Below are positions 1 through 9,225 of a DNA stretch of 24,855 bases, piece by piece (the first letter of the stretch is position 1; each line of letters begins with the position of its first letter). Made by a program: the position numbers and the translations under genes. The notes beneath the pieces are model-generated. The model ran no database searches. It saw only the letters and a list, made by a program, of their open reading frames with translations, and was not told where the DNA came from. Origin of the DNA: Pinguiococcus pyrenoidosus (taxonomy: Eukaryota; Sar; Pinguiophyceae; Pinguiochrysidales; Pinguiochrysidaceae); NCBI GenBank assembly GCA_019677205.1, contig JAAMXY010001404.1:1-24855 (forward strand), given 5' to 3'.

Positions 1-712
1 AAGGACGGGTTTCCGGCGCCGCAGGCGGACTCGACGAAGGAACAGGGTTTGCATTTTCCGGTCGCCTGCCAAAGTTCCGCGCATCTCATTGGCTCATGGC
101 GACCTCGACCCCTACTTTGCAACAACCGTCCGCGTTTCATGTCATTTAGGCGGAGAGAATTTTATGTACGAAAGTTTAGCAAATGGCTTGTTGTTTCTAG
201 GAATGTTCAGATAACGCTACGTTGATTGAACTGTGGAGATCATCTCGCTTTCCATTGGTGAAAGAACTTCAAAGAATGCGCGATTTCGGAAGAGCGATTG
301 GGCGAAGGGCAGCCGGGGAAGCTTGCCACACCAATGAGCATGGTTGTTCCATTTCAGCCATGTGTCGCGGGGACTGATACGCCAACAAGGAAACAAGGAG
401 AAGCGGAGTACCATGGTATGTGGAGACTTCGGGATTCTGCGATGCTGCACAACAGTTTTCGCACTGTTTTCGCCCTTCTGCCTTCTGCCAAAATCCTCCA
501 GCAACCCGGAGCAGTCCGGAGGGATTCGAAAAACGCAACCAGCACGAAGAGCGAAGCTCTAAGCGCAAAGCAAAGAGAACGCCGGAACGCCAGTAGGAGG
601 CGGTGGCAGGCGGGGTTGCACAAGCAGAGATCGCTGTTGGGCGCGATGAAGTGAGCGAGTTCCGCCTGAACTGGCGGGCGGCCTCGCTCGCTCTTCAGGC
701 TGGGCGGCTGCG

Positions 713-729
713 GCTCGCTCGCTCGCTCG
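713..729. repeat. GCTC tetranucleotide run
   Basis: Four GCTC units in a row, with further scattered CGCTC copies just upstream (about 683-692). This is a simple-sequence tract in non-coding DNA. Confidence 0.7.
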
Positions 730-920
730 ACACCAGTTGACTTGCTCCTTCCTTCTTCCTGACGAGCTTTGGCAGGTAATGCCGCCTACTCAATCCTCGT
801 GTCTTCGGACAGAACAGAGGCTTCCAAGAGCTTCAAGATCGTCGAGAGCGGCAACGGTGGGGGGGAACAAGCAGAAGGGCCGGTCGAGATATCCAGATTA
901 CCCCAGATCCACCCGATACT

Positions 921-951
921 ACGCACGAGTACCAAAATGATTCTCGTGCGT
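921..951. other. Perfect 9-bp inverted repeat (hairpin)
   Basis: The arm ACGCACGAG (921-929) is exactly complementary to CTCGTGCGT (943-951), around a 13-nt loop. It lies about 220 nt upstream of the UBR1-type start codon. It could be a hairpin in the 5' leader RNA or a dyad protein-binding site; nothing in the sequence decides between these. Confidence 0.5.
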
Positions 952-1168
952 TTCACTGTAGAGGCATTGGTAGTTGTCATGGATATGAAAAAGATAATTT
1001 GAAATGCCCGAAAATCTGTATCTTTGTGCGCCCGCATGCGACGCCCTCGGACGATCGGAGGAACCCGCGGAAGCGCGCCGTTTTCACGCTGGCAGTCGCA
1101 GGACGCCCGTCGCGTATGGCCGCATCTGCGCTTGATCCACATCGCGGTGCAGAAAAGCCAGAGCCAGG

Positions 1169-4100
1169 ATGCCTCGGAGGGGAGCCGCAGCTGTTGATCC
1201 GCTGGCCAACAGTCCTTGGCACGAGCGCATCTCCGAGGCCGAAAACGCGCTTCTCTCGCTCACGGAGCGCGGTGGAGGAACGGATCTCCAGTCGACTGCG
1301 CTCAACCGCCTGACGGCGCTGGAGGCGACGCAAGTTTCTGGCGATGAGGATTTTCGGCTCCAGAACAGCGAGCTGATCCTGGAACCGTCCAGCGAACTGC
1401 TTGAGAACGTGGCGACGGAGCTCCAGAGCCTCTGCGTTCCGAGCAAGGGTGCTTCGAGCTTAATTTCGGAGAGCTTCAAGGCCATCGGGCGCCTCAGTCA
1501 GCGACGGGTGTGCCAGTATGCCTTCAAGAGAAACGACATCGTCTGGATCTGCAAGCAGTGTCAAGCGGACGAGACATGCGTCCTGTGCAACAGCTGCTTC
1601 ATCGAGTCGGATCACGAAGGCCACGAGGTGTACTTTTATCATGCCCAGGCCGGAGGCTGCTGCGACTGCGGAGACCACTTCGCCTGGGATCCGCGGGGCT
1701 GCTGCCCACGTCACGGAAAGACGCAGCAGGATCCGCTCGTCGCTCTTCCCCCGAGCTTCGTGCAGAGCTGCTCGGAAGTCGTGCAGAGCTGCGTGGCGTA
1801 CCTGCTGCAGTACGTCCGCTACGAGCGCGCAGGTCATGAGCTTAGTCGGGACGCAGCGTCGCTGGGCAACATGGAGCAGAACTGGCCAAAGCTCGTTAGC
1901 GACTCGTACTACTGCGTCCTTCTCGAGGACGAGATCCACGCCGAGAATCAGCTGAGTCAGCATGTCATGCCCTTCCCGCTGAGAGACGCCGAGCTCGTGA
2001 GGATCCTGAGATCGAGCTGCGGCTTCGTCGTTCTGCGCGAAGGGAGCTTGGCCGACGCCAGCTCCACATGCAACAAGCTTTCGAGGACCTTCGACGATCC
2101 GAGCAACCCGCGGAGTCCGAGCCTGAAAGGATTGACGACGGTCATCACCACGAAGGCGGTGATCCGCATGCGCCTCGTCGCCATGGCTGTCATCAAGTTC
2201 CTGCACTCCTCGGCGCAGCTCAGCGACGGGGTCTGCCGGCTGGTGGCCAGGGAGGTCTCGGACGAAGTGCTCTTGAAGTTGTTCGAGCTGGATGCGTACC
2301 TCCCGAGGCCGAGCAAGGACTACGTGAATTCCTTGTATCTGCACCTGATGTCGGACGCGCCCTTCAAGCGCCGACTAGCCCGCGTGTACGCCATGGCCTT
2401 TCCGACGATCACCACGTCGTTCCAGCGAGGCTTCGGCCTGATCGACAACTCCATCTACAGCTTGAGCGTCCAGTTTCTGAACCGCGCGATGTTTGTCATC
2501 GCCCTCCGCGAAGAGCGGGATTTCTACAGGGTGCTCGCGTCCGGCCTGTACCGTAGCCTGGTGTTCTCCACGAACGGTGGCTTCATGGACTCCTTCTTGG
2601 ATGCAAACGAGTATGTCAACAGCTCGAGACGATCTGCGGCAGGGGATGACAATGCCGGTGCGCAGCTGAAATCAGCGAGTGGAGAAAGGACGATGCTGCG
2701 GCCCCTGCCCTTCCTGGGACTTCGTATGCTCGACGGCGATCGCCCGCCGCTCTGGGGACCTCCCCTCAGGCATGAGATCGAGTTTCTCTCCCAACCTCTC
2801 GGGATCGATGCGAGAACGGGGCCGAGCGGGGCCGAGGTCGGCGGCCGCGCGGCGGGTCATGACTTCGCGAATGAGTTCATCGACATCTTCGCTCCGCAGG
2901 CGTCTGAGAAGATGGAGGCATCGGAGAAAAGCAGCATGCGAACGGCGCTGTCGGGCCTCGATGGGGGCTCGTTCCAGACCGTCGGAGACGTCCAGAAGTG
3001 GGTGGACGGCCTCTTCGATGAGCAGAAGCTCGGATGCTTCTACTTGGCGGACAGGATGGCCTTTCCCCATCCGGCCCACTGGGTGCTGCGGTTTCGCAGA
3101 TACATTCCGATTATGTCAGATCTTAAGTGCATTCTGACGGTGCCAGGTGTCGCACGGTGCTTCTGGGCAGATGCTGGGCCAATATGGCTCCGATTGCTTT
3201 CGCTGGCGCAAGGCGTCCATCCGCAGCGGCGGCAGAGGGGCAGCCACGTCGAGTTCGAGGAGGATCACTGGATGTTCGCCTTTAACCTGTTCATTTCGCT
3301 AAACGCCAGCTTCGAGGGACTGCTCTCCTGGCTGGGGGAGACGAACCCCGCGCTGGCCCCAGAGCCAGAGGCGGACGCTTTCGGGGAGAAGAAACGCAGC
3401 AGCGATCCCCCTCGGAATGGAGGGGGGCTGGATGCTCTCCTTCTTTGCAGCCTGGCAGATGAGACCTCGTACGGCTCGGCCGGAGAGGGACCGACGAAGA
3501 AGCTTCTGCGGTATGTGCATGGAATGGAGGAAAGGCTGTACGGCGGCTCAAGCGAGCCGGCCCAGTGCCTCTGCAGCATCGGAGCTGCGCTGGCGCGGGA
3601 CGCTCTGACCTTGGCGATGACAGGGGAGCGCTCGTTCGTTGCCGTGCCCGCGCTGAATCATCTCTTGAATGAGACCAGCTCGCCAAGGCGGTGGATCTGC
3701 CTTTCCGAACCGCGCTCCAGCCAGTCCTTCCACATTCCCCTGCACCGCTTCTGGGCAGCGGCCCTGAGGCAGGCCGCGCGCGTGACGCAAGTGCACGCCT
3801 TGCAAGCCGGTCGGCTTCTTCCTCGGCTTGGTGAGGGATACGCAGGCTGCTGGGAGATTCTTGTTGCGCACGTCGACGCGCCCCCGGCCCTGCTCCTTGG
3901 CTTGTGCGCCGTGTGCGTGGCAAGGCGCGGCCAGCGCGCGGCAGATGTGGACCGAAGCGTGCCGCCGAGGGAGAAGATTCGAAGCCTGAAGGCGCTGAGC
4001 AAGTTCCACAATGCCTTGGCAGACAGGGCCGACTCGCCCCTCAAGAGCTTCTGGGAGAAGTACGGCAGCTTCGCGGACGCCAGCGGGGATTCGGTAGAGC

Positions 4101-7100
4101 TCCCTCCCAGCCCGGATCGCCATCGCTTCCTGCAAGACCTTGATCGAGCGTACATCCATGCGTACTCCATGCCCCTGGTGGGGGACATCATCGAAGAAGT
4201 GCTGCGCGTCGTGGTGATGGCCTCGCAGATCTCCAGCGGCATGTGGCGGCGGAATGGAATGTCCATCCAGGACCAGGTCAACAACTACGGCGAGGGGCTG
4301 TTCTTCAAGATCTTCCGCGACCTAGATGTGATTGCTCTTCAGTTTGCCGCGCTTCTCTACGGCCCAGACGCCTTCGTTTCGCACGTGGTGCACCGGTTCG
4401 GACTCTTTGGAATCCTGAGCGAGGATTGCTACGGCAGCCAACCGCACGATCTCGGCGAGCAAGACGCAGAGTATGCAATACCGCTTCTTGAGAACATGCT
4501 GCAGTTTCTGATCGTCCTGGCCACCGAGCTGCCCCAGCCACCGGAGGTTGGGAGCAGCGCGGATGATGAGGGAGAGATGATGCAGTTCGAAGAGGAGACG
4601 CGGGAGTCGACGTGCATGAAGCTGGCTCGCCGCGAGATGGTGCACAAGCTCGCGGCCAAGAACCGGACGCACAGCGAGCTCAGTGACTGCTCGTCCGTAT
4701 TCCGTTCCGAGCCTCTTTCGCACGAGCAGGTGACCAGCATCATCAAGGACATCGCCGTCGAGAAGGGCGAGGACGATCTGCTGGCTGCGCTCAATTACGA
4801 GCTCAAGCCAGAGCTCTGGGCCGAGTACGATCCGTGCTACTATCACTTGACAAGGATGGACCACCAAGCGGCCATGAGCAGAAAGCCAGCTCCGAAGAAA
4901 GCGACACCGATGTGTCCACCACCGCCGGCGTGTCACCCACTCTTCGCGAAGTTCCGCTGCGACCTGCTTTCGTGCGACAGCATCTTCCTCATCCTGCACG
5001 CGATTCTGCAGCGCACACGCCCCAAGGCTCCCGATGATCAGTCGGCATCGGCAAGATCGAAGCGACCCCTGGAGAACGACGACGATGAGGTCGTGCCGAT
5101 GGAGGTCGAGAGATCGCCGAACTCCTCAAGTGCCGACGGGCAGAAGCCAAGCGCTCCCCTATACAGCGAACTGGTGGAGCTGCGTTGCGTCCAGCTGCTC
5201 ACCTTGGCGCTCCAGGTGGAGAGCCGGGAGTGCTCGGATGTGTACGGAAGCGATGGCGGCGAGGGTGGCGACAGGGGCTTCTTCGCGCGCATCGCCGCGT
5301 TTCGCGGAGGCGAGCTGATCGAGATCCTCGCGCGAATGGAGACCCTTACTCAAGACGTGTCCATGAAGCACGCCGTGCGCTGGCTGCTGAAGACGCTGGA
5401 AAAGGATGAGCACTGCCAGGCAATCGTGACGCGGATAAGGGACGAGACGCAGGGGGCGAAGAAATCGAAAGCCAAGGCAAGATCCAGAGCGAAACTCGCA
5501 CAGCAGCGAGCGGTCGAACGCATGAAGAAGCGCGCCATGCAGTTCGCCCGCTCGTACACCGAGGCCGGTGAAGAGGGCGGAAACGAGGCAGAGCTTGAGT
5601 CGGACCTCGACGACGAACGAGCCCACGGCGACCCGTGCAGTGACCCTGCAGAAAGTCTTGAATGCATTATTTGCCGGGCAGCAACGGACGAGCCGCTCCA
5701 CTTCGTCGGCTTCTGCGAGAGAGCACGAGTCCGTTCGTTGCATCCTCAGGTACACTTCAGCAGGGGTACCCGTGATGAGGATCCAGACCGCGCGCACGCC
5801 GCTGCCGGCTCCCAGACGTCCGCGGAAGAGTCCTCGCCGGAACGCCTCTTCAGCGAGGACAAGACGGACGACAGCAGTGTGACGTCCGAGACGCGGAAGG
5901 AGCCGGGGGATCGCAAGCTGGACTTCTTCGCTCGCGATGTGGGTGTCGGCTCGGGGCTGTTCCTGCAAGGATGTGGACATCCCCTGCATCTCTCCTGCTT
6001 CAGCACGTACTCCGGGTCTAGTTCCGGCAGGGCCGTGCACCACCTTCTCGTGGAGAAGGGCGAGTTCAGCTGCCCCTTGTGCCAGCAGGTGGGCAACGTG
6101 CTCATTCCCAACCATCCGCAGAAGGCCTACGGCTCAAGAAAGACGGCTTCCGAGTCGTTGAAGAGCGAGGAGGACGCGCTATCCCCGGAAGGCATCCAGC
6201 ACTGGTTGGAGGAAGGCCTTTCCGAGCTGGCCCATGGATATCGGTCTCTGGCGGATGATGCCGCAGGGCGTGGAGCCATGGACGTGGAGGTGGTTGAGCC
6301 CCCCGGCGGCAGCGGAGCGCTGGCGTCTCCCTCCGGCATGCCGCGCGCTTCCCCGAGGGCGGCACCTCGTTTCACTGAAGACACCGAGAACCAGATGATT
6401 CCGAGTCCGTCAAGCGGAGACGAAGGCAGCCAGGTGCAAATCATTTCCGACTCGGTTGGGCTGACCTTCCGGTTTGTGAACTCGCTCTGGTCGGTCTGGA
6501 AGGGAAGAGATCGAGTCGTGGAGAGGGGGGTGCCTCGAGTCACGCCGAACTGTGTTCTGAGCGTGTGCAAGCTGCTCGGGTACACGGCACGAGCTCTCGA
6601 GGCCGAGCTGGGCCTGCGCACGATCTGCAACACGGAGGAGTATGGTGACGCTCGGCGCCGCATCAGTGCTCGGAATCCAGGACTCGGTCTCACGAAACGC
6701 ATCCAACACACGAAGCGAGCCTTCCTGGAGCTGCGCGTGGGGATTCGAAACCTACCGATGGATTTCCGGGCTCGGTTACTTGAGCTTCTTCAGATGCAGA
6801 TGTGCCCATCGCCGCGCCAGGAGGAGGATGAGAAGGATCTCTCTTGCAAGGACGGATGGGTGGCCGCGAAGTCGCCGTACACCGTCTTGCTGGAGAGTCC
6901 GCTGGGCGTGCTGCTCGCGCTTCTGTGCGTGGCCCCCGCCGACGGGGATGAGTCTCTAAGCCTGTCCCCGGGATCGGACGGATCGATCTCCGAGGCCTTC
7001 GTCCGCCACGCAGTGTCCTCCACCTGGCTTATCACGCTGTGGCAGATTTGCTTGTCTGAATTGCACGGGCATGTGCACGGCGTAGACAGCGCCTTCGCGG

Positions 7101-7975
7101 CCCCCGGGAAATGCCTGCGGCTTCTGGACCCGGAGAACGCCAGTTCACAGAGCTCCCTACTTGCATTCCTGCGGCAGGTGACTAGGAGCAGCTACAGCGC
7201 AGCTGGAGATCTCATGCAATGCAGCGCGGAGAGCCTCATGCGATTCGAGGAGCGGGTGCACAAGGCTTTCGGAGCGCACCTCAGGAGCGCTTCTATCATG
7301 CTCTTGTGGCTTGCACCGGAGCAGTACCACGCCGCGGTCTGCGCAGCCCTGAGCTCGACCGCCGGTGAGGAGCTGGCTCTGAAAGAGATGTTTGGCGTCC
7401 CCAACATCGAGGCCTTCCTCGAGTCCCTGACCTTCATGGAGTGGAACGCGTCCTGGGCTAGGAGCGTACGCAACAATCCCTTGAGTCTCTTCATGGGCCG
7501 TCCCCTTCACGGGGAGCAAAGTTCCCTCAGCGCGCTGAACATCATCGCGGCGATGGGGTTCCTTCACGGGCTACCAAGACCGGCACTGATCGAGCTGCCG
7601 GGCGACTACACCGAGCTGCATGCGCGATTCACCCTACGGCAGGCTCTGTGTCTTGTCTGTGGAGAGGTGATGGTCGTGGACGGGACCGGAAGTGCATCGG
7701 CACACGCCGAGCTGTGCGGCTGTGGCCAGGGCATCTTCTATCTCATTCGCGAAGGGCATGTTCTGCTCATCCACGGCTCGAAAGCGGCCTACTTTCCCAG
7801 TCCATATGTAGATAGCTACGGCGAACGGCACCGGAAGTTTCGCACAATCCCTCTCAAGTTGGAACCGAGGCGGTGGGAGGCTGTGCAGCGCTTGTGGGCG
7901 CAGCATGGGATCTCCGTGGAGGTAGCGCATCAGCGTTCCACGGCGCGGCAAGTCATCGTGGATAGCTGGTATTAG
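1169..7975 (+). CDS. UBR1-type N-recognin E3 ubiquitin ligase, single exon
   Basis: 2268-residue protein of the UBR1/UBR2 family, the RING E3 ligases that recognise N-degrons and, with an E2 of the Ubc2/RAD6 type, ubiquitinate their targets. Visible domains in order: a UBR box at about C115-H182 with the full Cys/His zinc pattern including the CDCGD core; a ClpS-like type-2 degron pocket at about 240-312; a long helical middle; a basic Lys/Arg-rich helix near 1430-1465; a RING-H2 whose first pair is C1499/C1502 and whose later ligands are C1602, H1604, H1607, C1610, C1635 and C1638; and the conserved C-terminal cap starting at C2161/C2164. Yeast and human UBR1 are about 1950 and 1750 residues, so this is long; part of the excess is a roughly 95-residue acidic/polar insertion inside the RING. 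In the ClpS-like part the usual Asn-Asp pair reads Glu-Asp. The ATG at 1169 is the first in frame. There is no intron, unlike nine of the other ten genes here. Confidence 0.95.
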   Translation: MPRRGAAAVDPLANSPWHERISEAENALLSLTERGGGTDLQSTALNRLTALEATQVSGDEDFRLQNSELILEPSSELLENVATELQSLCVPSKGASSLISESFKAIGRLSQRRVCQYAFKRNDIVWICKQCQADETCVLCNSCFIESDHEGHEVYFYHAQAGGCCDCGDHFAWDPRGCCPRHGKTQQDPLVALPPSFVQSCSEVVQSCVAYLLQYVRYERAGHELSRDAASLGNMEQNWPKLVSDSYYCVLLEDEIHAENQLSQHVMPFPLRDAELVRILRSSCGFVVLREGSLADASSTCNKLSRTFDDPSNPRSPSLKGLTTVITTKAVIRMRLVAMAVIKFLHSSAQLSDGVCRLVAREVSDEVLLKLFELDAYLPRPSKDYVNSLYLHLMSDAPFKRRLARVYAMAFPTITTSFQRGFGLIDNSIYSLSVQFLNRAMFVIALREERDFYRVLASGLYRSLVFSTNGGFMDSFLDANEYVNSSRRSAAGDDNAGAQLKSASGERTMLRPLPFLGLRMLDGDRPPLWGPPLRHEIEFLSQPLGIDARTGPSGAEVGGRAAGHDFANEFIDIFAPQASEKMEASEKSSMRTALSGLDGGSFQTVGDVQKWVDGLFDEQKLGCFYLADRMAFPHPAHWVLRFRRYIPIMSDLKCILTVPGVARCFWADAGPIWLRLLSLAQGVHPQRRQRGSHVEFEEDHWMFAFNLFISLNASFEGLLSWLGETNPALAPEPEADAFGEKKRSSDPPRNGGGLDALLLCSLADETSYGSAGEGPTKKLLRYVHGMEERLYGGSSEPAQCLCSIGAALARDALTLAMTGERSFVAVPALNHLLNETSSPRRWICLSEPRSSQSFHIPLHRFWAAALRQAARVTQVHALQAGRLLPRLGEGYAGCWEILVAHVDAPPALLLGLCAVCVARRGQRAADVDRSVPPREKIRSLKALSKFHNALADRADSPLKSFWEKYGSFADASGDSVELPPSPDRHRFLQDLDRAYIHAYSMPLVGDIIEEVLRVVVMASQISSGMWRRNGMSIQDQVNNYGEGLFFKIFRDLDVIALQFAALLYGPDAFVSHVVHRFGLFGILSEDCYGSQPHDLGEQDAEYAIPLLENMLQFLIVLATELPQPPEVGSSADDEGEMMQFEEETRESTCMKLARREMVHKLAAKNRTHSELSDCSSVFRSEPLSHEQVTSIIKDIAVEKGEDDLLAALNYELKPELWAEYDPCYYHLTRMDHQAAMSRKPAPKKATPMCPPPPACHPLFAKFRCDLLSCDSIFLILHAILQRTRPKAPDDQSASARSKRPLENDDDEVVPMEVERSPNSSSADGQKPSAPLYSELVELRCVQLLTLALQVESRECSDVYGSDGGEGGDRGFFARIAAFRGGELIEILARMETLTQDVSMKHAVRWLLKTLEKDEHCQAIVTRIRDETQGAKKSKAKARSRAKLAQQRAVERMKKRAMQFARSYTEAGEEGGNEAELESDLDDERAHGDPCSDPAESLECIICRAATDEPLHFVGFCERARVRSLHPQVHFSRGTRDEDPDRAHAAAGSQTSAEESSPERLFSEDKTDDSSVTSETRKEPGDRKLDFFARDVGVGSGLFLQGCGHPLHLSCFSTYSGSSSGRAVHHLLVEKGEFSCPLCQQVGNVLIPNHPQKAYGSRKTASESLKSEEDALSPEGIQHWLEEGLSELAHGYRSLADDAAGRGAMDVEVVEPPGGSGALASPSGMPRASPRAAPRFTEDTENQMIPSPSSGDEGSQVQIISDSVGLTFRFVNSLWSVWKGRDRVVERGVPRVTPNCVLSVCKLLGYTARALEAELGLRTICNTEEYGDARRRISARNPGLGLTKRIQHTKRAFLELRVGIRNLPMDFRARLLELLQMQMCPSPRQEEDEKDLSCKDGWVAAKSPYTVLLESPLGVLLALLCVAPADGDESLSLSPGSDGSISEAFVRHAVSSTWLITLWQICLSELHGHVHGVDSAFAAPGKCLRLLDPENASSQSSLLAFLRQVTRSSYSAAGDLMQCSAESLMRFEERVHKAFGAHLRSASIMLLWLAPEQYHAAVCAALSSTAGEELALKEMFGVPNIEAFLESLTFMEWNASWARSVRNNPLSLFMGRPLHGEQSSLSALNIIAAMGFLHGLPRPALIELPGDYTELHARFTLRQALCLVCGEVMVVDGTGSASAHAELCGCGQGIFYLIREGHVLLIHGSKAAYFPSPYVDSYGERHRKFRTIPLKLEPRRWEAVQRLWAQHGISVEVAHQRSTARQVIVDSWY

Positions 7976-8282
7976 GCAGGTGACAGGGGACAGGGGACAG
8001 ATGACAGATGACAGATGACAGATGACAGGTAGCTTAGCTGCGGAGGGCGAGATCGCCCCGCAGAGGCAAGGCTTGGTGGAATCCGTTGCGCATCATCGGA
8101 TAAGCCCGAATTGCATCGGGAAGATGAGGACCGATTTCATCAGCGAAGCAGGCGGGAGTGAGCGTGTGTGGGGGGAGGAGGAGGTCGGAGAGGGAATGGC
8201 GCAACCCGTGTTCCCAGCGCAACACGCACATCCGACAAAACCTCCTTGCTTCCCTGCGTGGTATGCACACTTCTCCCGTCCT
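7976..8282. other. Convergent 3' intergenic region
   Basis: This 307-nt gap separates the stop codons of the UBR1-type gene (+) and the PET100-like gene (-), so it holds both 3' ends. Apart from the 7-nt tandem repeat at 7981-8029 I see no gene and no clear canonical polyadenylation signal. Confidence 0.6.
7981..8029. repeat. Heptanucleotide tandem repeat, 7 units
   Basis: Seven consecutive 7-nt units of the form (T/G)GACAG(A/G), with the last four nearly identical. It begins five bases after the UBR1-type stop codon, so it should lie in that gene's 3' untranslated region. Confidence 0.9.
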
Positions 8283-8819
8283 TCACCAAAACTTGTACCA
8301 TGGCTTGGAAGGCGCTTCGACGTCGCCCTTCTGAGCCTTGTTCTCGGAAGCCTCTTGTTCTTCATCCAACTTCAATCGCCTGAGCTCCTCCTTCATCAGG
8401 CGGGCCTCCTCGCGCACGCTGTCCTGGAAGTCCTTCAAAGTCTTCCTGCAAGCGAAGCAAAGTGCGGATGCCCATTGATGTGAGTGCTTTCACTGCGTCC
8501 GCCATCACCAATGCTTCCCGCTGTCCCCGGCTGCGCTCCTCTTTCGCCCCGTAGCGAAAGCAAGCGTACCCTTGGATCATGGGGTCCTGGGCAGGGTATC
8601 GGATGTAGTTGAAGGTTTTGACGATCTCGTTCATCGCCTTGGGATTGGCGTACACCACCGAAGACACCACGGGTACTGAAGAGCAACGGGGAGTGGAGGC
8701 ATCAGCAATAGGCCGCAGGGTAAACAGCATACGTGGCATTGCAGCGTACGGAGAAGGTACAGCCCAAGTCGGAAGCCCTCCTTCCCAAGGAATTGGTCGA
8801 TGAATCGGGCGCGAGGCAT
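8283..8819 (-). CDS. Small PET100-like mitochondrial membrane protein, three exons
   Basis: Reconstructed from exons 8819-8750, 8675-8570 and 8445-8283. The introns are 74 and 124 nt; both donors read GTACGC and the acceptors read TTCAG and TGCAG. Phases agree and give 112 residues. The product has a short N-terminus, one hydrophobic segment at about residues 18-33 preceded by a Phe-Arg motif, a conserved-looking Arg-Tyr-Pro near residue 50, and a charged helical C-terminus from about 60 ending in Lys-Pro-Trp-Tyr-Lys-Phe-Trp. From memory, this order (FR, YL..PV membrane helix, then a Glu/Arg-rich helix) resembles PET100, an inner-membrane assembly factor for cytochrome c oxidase. The resemblance is short, so the family call is tentative. 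The exon model is better supported, because the charged last exon is readable only after splicing. The ATG at 8819 is the only in-frame one upstream of the membrane helix. Confidence 0.55.
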
Positions 8820-9225
8820 GATCACCAGCAGCCACGCTAGCTCTTCAGCTGTTCCACAGGGCGGAGGCGATGATGTCGACGGTGGGAGGAAAAGCACCGC
8901 GGAAGCCGTCGCTGAGAGAGAACAACGGGACGCTTCGTCAGCTGTCAGCTGACCCGAGACTTGGTGGCAGCTGAGGTCTCCAGCGGCAGAAGCGCGCGCG
9001 TGGACGGGCGACGAGCGACTGGCGCTCGTCGTGGCCACTACGGAAGCCGGGCGCCGGTTTTGAGGATCTCCAGTACGAAGTGGATGAGATGAGAAAGGCA
9101 ACCGCAGCCACCAAGAAGGGGAAGGAGGGGGTCTGGGAAGCGATCACGCAAGTCAGAAAAGGGCATTCCTTTCCGGAGGCGTATCACTTCACTTCGCTTC
9201 ACTTCACTTCGCATATCTCCAAAAA
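8820..9225. other. Intergenic region between GSA aminotransferase 3' end and PET100-like 5' end
   Basis: About 400 nt with no supported gene. It should contain the 3' end of the aminotransferase gene and the promoter of the PET100-like gene, both on the minus strand. At 9184-9196 and 9199-9211 a 13-nt sequence TCACTTCACTTCG occurs twice. A short stretch at 9050-9150 reads protein-like on both strands, but I could not join it to any exon. Confidence 0.5.
9184..9211. repeat. 13-nt direct repeat, two copies
   Basis: TCACTTCACTTCG occurs at 9184-9196 and 9199-9211, a 15-nt period. It lies just beyond the stop codon of the glutamate-1-semialdehyde aminotransferase gene, probably in its 3' untranslated region. 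Confidence 0.8.

Larger units (their letters stand above)
1..1168. other. Left-end region without a recognisable gene
   Basis: I see no supported gene here. The short open frames on both strands have no family resemblance, no plausible splice partners, and arginine- and serine-rich translations typical of chance reading in GC-rich DNA. The stretch holds a run of GCTC repeats at 713-729 and a perfect 9-bp inverted repeat at 921-951. The last few hundred bases presumably hold the promoter and 5' leader of the UBR1-type gene that starts at 1169. A gene running off the left edge cannot be excluded. Confidence 0.5.

Noticed and set aside
298-654. 118-codon plus-strand frame in the left intergenic region
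   Set aside because: Low-complexity Arg/Ser/Ala translation, no family resemblance, overlapping frames of similar length on both strands.
8362-8835. 157-codon unspliced minus frame over the PET100-like gene
   Set aside because: Only its middle is coding. Both ends lie in introns or wrong frames, and the spliced model gives a coherent small membrane protein.
9050-9150. Protein-like stretch on both strands (Glu/Lys-rich on plus; hydrophobic on minus)
   Set aside because: There is no ATG-started frame of useful length and no splice partner. The minus version starts only at GTG. It could be an unrecognised exon, but I cannot support it.
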